This document shows positions 22,163-26,410 of a DNA stretch of 26,410 bases, in pieces. The DNA comes from a virus: positions 1 to 26,410 of the IMG/VR virus record IMGVR_UViG_3300025872_000262; one strand, written 5' to 3'. Each line of letters begins with the position of its first letter. The stretch's first letter is position 1. The translations under genes and the position numbers were made by a program. The notes under the pieces were generated by a model that worked only from the letters and a program-made list of their open reading frames with translations, was not told the origin of the DNA and searched no databases.

Positions 22163-22266
22163 CCCCGCACCTGTCGCAAGAGGGTTAAGGCTAAAAGATG
22201 TTCAAGCCGTTCAATTGCAGCCACCGTTCCAATACTCACCTTCATAAACTGGCGGCGGGGGATCAT
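22159..22266 (-). CDS. 35-aa peptide with Tat-like start
   Basis: Found by reading: ATG at 22266 overlaps the previous stop, TGA at 22159 overlaps the next ATG. It starts MIPRRQFMKVSIGTVAAI, which resembles a twin-arginine export signal (RRxFMK then small apolar residues). It then turns into a helix (ERLEHLLALTLLRQ) with no clear cleavage site and little mature part. Resemblance may be chance. Confidence 0.55.
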   Translation of the reverse strand: MIPRRQFMKVSIGTVAAIERLEHLLALTLLRQVRG

Positions 22267-22616
22267 GCTGATGTCTCCTTAAAATCCTTACCTGGGTCAA
22301 ACCAATCATTTTTCACGATATGGCCAATCGCAGAAACCAGACCATTTACGATCTTCACGCGAACCGTCTTCCCCTTCAGTTGGTCCCATTTCCCGACTCC
22401 CGCTATCTCCATCACGCGGTAGAGAAAATGACCAGCGGCCCCCTCCCGTAGTCTGTGATGTGTCCACGATTTCGGCAGATAAAGCGCATACCCTCCAAAC
22501 CCTTGACCGCTCCCCCCGTAATCGAGATGCACCCATACCGTGAGAAATCCTCTGTCGGCAATATCAATCACGGCGCTCTCGATCACAGCGTTTTTGATTT
22601 CTTCGCGCTCCATCAT
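22263..22616 (-). CDS. Phage protein with GHIVKNDWF C-terminus
   Basis: A 117-residue protein starting MMEREEIKNAVIESAV, with GGAGGGGAG immediately before. The N-terminal half, GFLTVWVHLDYGGSGQGFGG, and the end, GKTVRVKIVNGLVSAIGHIVKNDWF, agree with a recurrent family of small phage proteins of unknown function. Beta strands predominate. Both ends overlap neighbours by four bases. Confidence 0.75.
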   Translation of the reverse strand: MMEREEIKNAVIESAVIDIADRGFLTVWVHLDYGGSGQGFGGYALYLPKSWTHHRLREGAAGHFLYRVMEIAGVGKWDQLKGKTVRVKIVNGLVSAIGHIVKNDWFDPGKDFKETSA

Positions 22617-22810
22617 CTCCCCTCCTTCAGCCTGGCGAGGATGTCGTCGCAGGCCAACTCATGCCCAAGCAATACCTCTCCAAAGTGGGCTTCTTTTGCC
22701 TCTTTAAGCACCGCCTCCACCATCCTCCGCACCCGTTTCCGTTCAGCACGAATGAGTTTCACTGCCTGTTTGGCATCATCTTCGTTATGCCAGAGATAGG
22801 TTTTCTTCAC
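22613..22810 (-). CDS. Small helical protein, GTG start
   Basis: A 65-residue protein; GTG at 22810 overlaps the previous TGA (GTGA), with GAAGGAGGGGGC just upstream. It is almost all helix and highly charged (DDAKQAVKLIRAERKRVRRM, then DDILARLKEGR). Unknown function. Confidence 0.68.
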   Translation of the reverse strand: MKKTYLWHNEDDAKQAVKLIRAERKRVRRMVEAVLKEAKEAHFGEVLLGHELACDDILARLKEGR

Positions 22811-23091
22811 GCCCCCTCCTTCAGCACCGCCTGGGCCTTGGCTAATACAGCCCGCGCCTCTTCAACTCTTGCACGTAAAATAAGTTTATTGGTATACCCG
22901 TGGTGTGCGTCTGACGACATCGCTTCAAATCCCGATGCCTCATTTGCCAATTTCCTCAACTCTTCCGCCAGCTCCCGCGCCTGCGTGCGGAGCGCGTCGT
23001 AGTCGGAGGCTTTTACCCATTCCGAATCACAGTCTGCGTCAGTGACATCTAGAGATGATCGTTGATATCGCCGCACCGTCCCGTCGCTCAT
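22807..23091 (-). CDS. Coiled-coil protein with VKASDYDALR motif
   Basis: A 94-residue protein from ATG 23091 (MSDGTVRRYQRSSLD), overlapping the previous stop; AAAGGTGG precedes it. SEWVKASDYDALRTQARELA is a common entry into coiled coils in small phage proteins; the rest is helical and acidic. A long extension into the upstream region exists but has no coding character. Function unknown. Confidence 0.72.
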   Translation of the reverse strand: MSDGTVRRYQRSSLDVTDADCDSEWVKASDYDALRTQARELAEELRKLANEASGFEAMSSDAHHGYTNKLILRARVEEARAVLAKAQAVLKEGA

Positions 23092-23225
23092 GATGCCACC
23101 TTTAATTTGTTTTCCAATCGCATAATGGCTCCCGTCAACACCATCGTCCACAGACAATTGGCGACCTGCATCAATCCCACGACAAGCAACCCCCAGTCGC
23201 ACGCGGTCATCCCCCCGTCGCTCAT
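23088..23225 (-). CDS. 45-aa single-pass membrane protein
   Basis: Start at 23225 (MSDGGMTACDWGLLVVGLMQ), after GGAGGGACGG; an earlier start lies in the promoter. One hydrophobic segment follows a short polar start (WGLLVVGLMQVANCLWTMVL), and the tail is basic. It is the first gene after the promoter at 23250-23277. Function unknown. Confidence 0.62.
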   Translation of the reverse strand: MSDGGMTACDWGLLVVGLMQVANCLWTMVLTGAIMRLENKLKVAS

Positions 23226-23249
23226 GGCCGTCCCTCCAATGATACCGGC

Positions 23250-23277
23250 ATGATACTCTACGATACACAAATGTCAA
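23250..23277 (-). promoter_or_regulatory. Sigma-70-type promoter with operator-like overlap
   Basis: On the minus strand TTGACA (23272-23277, perfect) and TATCAT (23250-23255, five of six) are 16 bases apart. The 17-base element GATACCGGCATGATACT (plus strand 23241-23257) overlaps the -10 and start region and matches the element at 14589-14605 except at two positions. The promoter overlaps the end of the nuclease gene and would drive the small early genes at 23225 and leftward. Confidence 0.65.
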
Positions 23278-23534
23278 GCGACTTCCCGCACAAATTGCAC
23301 GACATCCTCGAACCGATCCGCCCACATCGCGTAGCCATAGGCGTTTCGCATGGCCTGCAACACCTGGACCTGGAGAGCCGTCGGCTGCTCCCCGGGCCGC
23401 TTCACTTCGATCGCAAAGAACCGCCCCCGCAGACACCCGATCAAATCAGGCAATCCAGCTGTGTAGGAACTGCCGTGGGTTTTCCGCACCCAGCAGGCGG
23501 GTTGCTGCTTGAGGAATCGCTCGATCCGATCCAC
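23274..23534 (-). CDS. VRR-NUC domain nuclease
   Basis: About 86 residues from a GTG at 23534 (VDRIERFLKQQPACWVRK). The core is the VRR-NUC fold: GLPDLIG, with its Asp, and FAIEVKRPG, with Glu-x-Lys, the PD-(D/E)xK nuclease residues, followed by LQVQVLQAMRNAYGYAMW. VRR-NUC proteins in phages are small, often Holliday-junction or flap-type, nucleases. Upstream in this frame the translation loses protein character, while the overlapping gene's frame keeps it, so the start is uncertain and a frameshift fusion is possible. Confidence 0.72.
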   Translation of the reverse strand: MDRIERFLKQQPACWVRKTHGSSYTAGLPDLIGCLRGRFFAIEVKRPGEQPTALQVQVLQAMRNAYGYAMWADRFEDVVQFVREVA

Positions 23535-23728
23535 GAGGGCTGCTTCACGAGCTGAGCTTTGAGCGCGAGAAACCCCGCCTTGTCCTTTCGGTGATACGCC
23601 TGGTCCATTGCCTCGACGAGCTGATACACCTGTGCCGGCTGCTCGCCCATCGTGCCGCGTGCCACGTCCTGCCATGCTGCCCTCCAATCGAACTCAATGA
23701 GTTGTTTCGCCTGTGCCCATCGACTCAT
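23441..23728 (-). CDS. Helical protein overlapping the nuclease
   Basis: A 95-residue reading from ATG 23728 (MSRWAQAKQLIEFDWRAAWQ), which overlaps the previous stop by four bases. Residues 1-62 are helical and protein-like. After about residue 62 (KAQLVKQ) the sequence turns into Ser/Pro-rich text that looks like the shadow of the nuclease frame. The 94-base overlap is unlike the rest of the operon. A -1 shift near 23540 would join both into one protein of about 150 residues. As written, function unknown. Confidence 0.55.
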   Translation of the reverse strand: MSRWAQAKQLIEFDWRAAWQDVARGTMGEQPAQVYQLVEAMDQAYHRKDKAGFLALKAQLVKQPSWIGSSDSSSSNPPAGCGKPTAVPTQLDCLI

Positions 23729-23913
23729 TTACTGTCTCCAAACAATTTCCTCAACCCCATCTTCGCGTAATTGCCATTCCGCACCGATTGCGTCACCCGC
23801 AGCCGAAAGCCCGGCGAGGCTCGCATGATGCCCGCCGCCGGCTTCCGTCCGCCCACGATCTTCGGTGTCCGTCCCGGCACATGCCGTTCCCGATCCCCGT
23901 CAAAGAGATTCAT
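23725..23913 (-). CDS. Small basic protein
   Basis: A 62-residue protein from ATG 23913 (MNLFDGDRERHVPGRTPKIV), overlapping the helicase stop by four bases, with AGGGGGG upstream. It is rich in Arg, Lys and Gly (RASPGFRLRVTQSVRNGNY) and may bind nucleic acid. A much longer open frame through the helicase gene is a shadow. No family recognised. Confidence 0.68.
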   Translation of the reverse strand: MNLFDGDRERHVPGRTPKIVGGRKPAAGIMRASPGFRLRVTQSVRNGNYAKMGLRKLFGDSK

Positions 23914-25529
23914 AGATACCCCCCTATGCTCATCCCGCACGGTTGCGCCCAATACAGGGCCTCTCTCGCTCTGGTCATCCCCACGTAGATCATTCGCCGC
24001 ACACTGTCTTGCGCGTCCCCCGGCGTGGTCCATTCCCGATAGCCCGCCGGCGAGAGATCCGGAAACAGCACCACCACATCGGCTTCGCCCCCCTTGTAGC
24101 TGTGGATCGTCCCGATCGACACCAGTGGCCGTGATCGCAGCGCCGCCGGGCCCCGCGCCTGCAACACACGCCCGGCGTACCCCATCGGCTTCTCGTAGGT
24201 CTTGAGCACATGCCCGAGCAGCCACTCGGCATCGCCCGCCGTCGCCGCGTTCGCCGTCTCCTCGCTCGGCATCCACGCTTCGAGGTCCGCTGTTTCCACC
24301 GCCAGCGCCGCCGTCGCTTCGTCCTCGGCCTTCCGCCGCATCGCCGTTTTCGCCCCCCGCGCAAACACCGTGTCGGCCTCCAAGGCCGCCGCCCACGTCC
24401 ACAACTCTCGATAGGTCCACCACCGCCCGACGTCGGCCACTTGCCGGAACGCCAACAGCCGATCCGCCGCGCTCACCGTCCCCGCCCGCCCCGTCAACGG
24501 GTTCCAGTCGCCTCGTTGCTTCCGGTACGGATTGTGGAACGCAATGCCCCACTCTCTGAGTTGATGCTTGACGGGATCCACAAAGAAGCTACAGCTCGCC
24601 AGGAACGCCACGCTCTTGCCCGCGTCCATCCATTCATCCAACTGATCCTTGAGCGGCGCCAGGTACTTGTAGGTAATCGGCAGCTGTTCGACGAGCCCAT
24701 CCGCGTCTCGTGGTTGATACTCTTTCGGCATCCGCCGGCTCATCCCTTCGACCCACCGCACCGCCGCCGTATGCACCGACCGGGGAATCCGGTACGATTG
24801 CGAGAGCACCGTCACCTGATCGGCCGGCAGCTCCGGCGTCAAGAACGTATCCGGCACCGCCCCCTTAAACGTGTACAAGGTCTGGTCTTCGTCGCCCAAC
24901 AGATACACCTTCTCGGCCTGGCTCCCCCAGTGTCGCGCCAGGGCCAATTCGAGCGGGCTGAAGTCCTGCACTTCATCGAGAAAGAACACCGCCGCGCCGT
25001 TCGGAATGGCCGTCTTCTCCTTCAGGCACGTCTCAATCAGATCGGTAAAGTCGATCGTCCTGGTCTGTTCTTTGAAGTCCTGCCAGGCCTCGGCGAACCA
25101 CTGCACCCGCATCGGCCATTCCTCTTGTGGCAGCATCAAGCCCCGCAGCCGATGATAGTCCTGCACGATCCGGTCGCCCTCTTGCGCCCCGCCGGCCTCG
25201 GGATCCGCATAGGGATCGTCGAGATCCGACACCGCTCCGCCTTCAAAGGCCCAGCTCGGATGTTCCGCGTTCCAGTCCTTCAGGTGCGTTTTGCTGATGA
25301 TGGTCGGCCGGTCCATCATCCGGTAGCAGAGCGCGTGGAGCGTCCCGATTTGCTCCTCGTTCATCGGTAAATCGCGCCGGACCAATTCACGCGCCGCCGT
25401 TCGCGTGAAGCTCGCCGCGAGGACGTTCTCGCTCCCGTACTCTTGACAGGCTTCCGTAATCAGCCGGCTTGCGGTCGTGGTTTTCCCTGTCCCGGGAGGG
25501 CCCACAATGCGGTATTCAGTGGACGTCAT
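23910..25529 (-). CDS. UvrD/Rep-like SF1 DNA helicase
   Basis: A 539-residue ATP-driven helicase. Motif I GPPGTGKT (10-17), motif Ia ASFTRTAAREL (39-49), motif II FLDEVQD (183-189), motif III LGDEDQTLY (211-219), motif IV SQSYRIPR (243-250), motif V IGTIHSYKGGEADVV (472-486), and motif VI YVGMTRARE (515-523) are all present, so it should be active. It is shorter than host UvrD (about 720), mostly in the 1B/2B insertions, which is usual for phage members. It probably unwinds DNA in replication or recombination, with the neighbouring VRR-NUC nuclease. GAAAGG precedes ATG 25529. Confidence 0.92.
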   Translation of the reverse strand: MTSTEYRIVGPPGTGKTTTASRLITEACQEYGSENVLAASFTRTAARELVRRDLPMNEEQIGTLHALCYRMMDRPTIISKTHLKDWNAEHPSWAFEGGAVSDLDDPYADPEAGGAQEGDRIVQDYHRLRGLMLPQEEWPMRVQWFAEAWQDFKEQTRTIDFTDLIETCLKEKTAIPNGAAVFFLDEVQDFSPLELALARHWGSQAEKVYLLGDEDQTLYTFKGAVPDTFLTPELPADQVTVLSQSYRIPRSVHTAAVRWVEGMSRRMPKEYQPRDADGLVEQLPITYKYLAPLKDQLDEWMDAGKSVAFLASCSFFVDPVKHQLREWGIAFHNPYRKQRGDWNPLTGRAGTVSAADRLLAFRQVADVGRWWTYRELWTWAAALEADTVFARGAKTAMRRKAEDEATAALAVETADLEAWMPSEETANAATAGDAEWLLGHVLKTYEKPMGYAGRVLQARGPAALRSRPLVSIGTIHSYKGGEADVVVLFPDLSPAGYREWTTPGDAQDSVRRMIYVGMTRAREALYWAQPCGMSIGGYL

Positions 25530-25545
25530 CGCAGCCTTTCAGTGT

Positions 25546-25569
25546 GGGCGGGGCACCTCTACCCCGCCC
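25546..25569 (-). terminator. GC-rich 8-bp hairpin
   Basis: GGGCGGGG (25546-25553) and CCCCGCCC (25562-25569) pair perfectly around an eight-base loop, 17 bases upstream of the helicase start. No T-run follows in either direction. Together with the hairpin at 25595-25615 it fills the 90-base gap. Confidence 0.35.
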
Positions 25570-25594
25570 GGCTGTGTACCCCTACGCAGCGCAC

Positions 25595-25615
25595 TGCCCG
25601 TCTAGGGGACGGGCA
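25595..25615 (-). terminator. 8-bp hairpin after primase-like gene
   Basis: TGCCCGTC (25595-25602) and GACGGGCA (25608-25615) pair perfectly around a five-base loop, beginning four bases after the stop of the primase-like gene. It may limit read-through into the helicase operon or protect the 3' end; no T-run. Confidence 0.4.
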
Positions 25616-25619
25616 CCCG

Positions 25620-26410
25620 TTACGCCATCCCCCACACAAACCGGCTCGTCCGCGCCTTGCGCTTCCGATCCAGCAGGTTAATCTTGTGCCCCTGGTAGCC
25701 CATCCCGCGCAGCTGCACACTCAGGGCTTGCGTGGTCACTTTCTCCTGATACTGCCCGACGAGATGCAGGCGCAGCCCGGTCAGCGTAAAGCAGGGCTTC
25801 CCGTCCTTCAGCGCCGGCTGATGCTGAATCAGCGCCTCGTCCGCCCGATCTTCCGGCGCCACGGTTTGCAGGTAGCCTTCCAGGATCCCTGCCAGCGCCC
25901 CCTTGGCCGTCGCCTCTTGCCCGACGTCCACATGCTCCACCACTTGCAAGAGCAGCCGCACCGTGTTGTCCCACAGCGCCGGCTTCTGACTGGGGAACCA
26001 AATCCCCGCCGCATCGGCCACTTTGTTGCGGAACAGCCGTTGCGTGGTCAGCATCTCAATCCCGCCGATCCGCACGGTCTGCCCGTTCAATTCCATGTCA
26101 TAGATGCCCACTTCGCCGTGGTACTTCAGGAGCTTCGTAATCTTGGCTTCGAGAATCCCACTCAGAATGCCCAGCAGCTCCGCTGGATCCTTCTCGGTCT
26201 GATCCGGGAGCGGCTTCCCTGCCTTCAGATCGTCAACCAGTTGCTTCCGGGCTTCTTGATCCTTCCCGCTGATCGCCTTCGTCAGCGTCCGTTCGTAATA
26301 GTCCTTGCGGAGCTTCAGATCCTCTTTGTGCTTCCGCCGATGGGCGATGAGCAGATTGACGATCTCTTGCGGCGCCCAGTTCGCGGCAAACGCCCTCGTC
26401 GCCAGGCTCA
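25620..26410 (-). CDS. C-terminal part of primase-like replication protein (cut by edge)
   Basis: At least 262 residues; the frame stays open to the right edge, so the start lies outside. The visible N-terminal part, ANWAPQEIVNLLIAHRRKHK then LKLRKDYYERTLTKAI, is the pattern near the C-terminal part of phage bifunctional primase/polymerases. After a Lys/Asp-rich linker come GEVGIYDMELNGQTVRIGGI and helical segments (WDNTVRLLLQVVEHVDVG), ending with an ARTSRFVWGMA tail. No catalytic residues are in view. The helicase and nuclease next to it support a replication role. Confidence 0.6.
   Translation of the reverse strand, partial: SLATRAFAANWAPQEIVNLLIAHRRKHKEDLKLRKDYYERTLTKAISGKDQEARKQLVDDLKAGKPLPDQTEKDPAELLGILSGILEAKITKLLKYHGEVGIYDMELNGQTVRIGGIEMLTTQRLFRNKVADAAGIWFPSQKPALWDNTVRLLLQVVEHVDVGQEATAKGALAGILEGYLQTVAPEDRADEALIQHQPALKDGKPCFTLTGLRLHLVGQYQEKVTTQALSVQLRGMGYQGHKINLLDRKRKARTSRFVWGMA

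Noticed and set aside
23725-24552. 275-residue frame through the helicase gene
   Set aside because: Only its last 62 codons look protein-like and have a binding site; the rest is Gly/Arg-rich shadow of the helicase.
1-26410. tRNA genes, CRISPR arrays, insertion sequences, integrase or att sites
   Set aside because: No TΨC-like GGTTCRA cloverleaf arms, no regular repeat-spacer array, no transposase or recombinase motifs were found on reading.

Overview
The window looks like part of a tailed, short-tailed (podovirus-like) bacteriophage or prophage genome, GC-rich overall, from a Gram-negative host. The evidence is a block resembling the capsid and packaging genes of Bordetella phage BPP-1 (Bbp16-like protein, Bbp17-like major capsid, scaffold, P22-type portal, large terminase). 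A membrane protein of the O-antigen ligase/polymerase fold also points to an LPS-bearing host. I cannot name the host; Shine-Dalgarno sites are strong (GGAGG type) almost everywhere. No integrase, repressor, lysis gene, tRNA or CRISPR array is visible, so temperate or lytic lifestyle is undecided.

Layout. (1) 1-13861, minus strand, is the late module, read right to left: terminase small subunit, a 55-aa lipoprotein, a 99-aa protein, terminase large subunit, a zinc-knuckle protein, portal, scaffold, major capsid, cement protein, a beta-helix protein, and two small proteins. It continues with a polytopic O-antigen-ligase-like protein and three fibre/lectin-like proteins with Sec signal peptides, and ends in small proteins cut by the left edge. 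Many genes overlap by 4 bases (ATGA). (2) 13862-14744 is an almost gene-free control region between divergent modules. It holds repeated TTACTC/GAGTAA motifs, a long imperfect inverted repeat, three DnaA-box-like sites and a perfect operator-like palindrome: a candidate replication origin and transcription switch. (3) 14745-19520, plus strand, is an accessory operon of small proteins, a DUF2786 protein and a large DUF3560 protein fused to an adenine/cytosine methyltransferase-like domain. (4) 19626-26410, minus strand, is an early/replication module: a primase-like protein cut by the right edge, a UvrD/Rep-type SF1 helicase, a VRR-NUC nuclease and about fifteen small proteins, mostly coupled by 4-base overlaps.

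How it may work together. The right module probably makes replication proteins, the left module the virion, and the middle region probably sets the direction and timing of transcription. Two observations look most unusual. First, there is a run of exported, cysteine-paired fibre-like proteins next to a Wzy/PglL-type membrane enzyme, which suggests surface modification or glycosylated exported adhesins. Second, there is a roughly 200-nt stretch (20241-20442) with several long complementary segments in an otherwise tightly packed operon, which suggests a structured RNA. Several genes shorter than 60 codons (for example 12983-13150, 15559-15738, 17122-17292, 20443-20544, 20784-20942, 22159-22266) were found by reading and fit their neighbours by overlap and ribosome binding sites.
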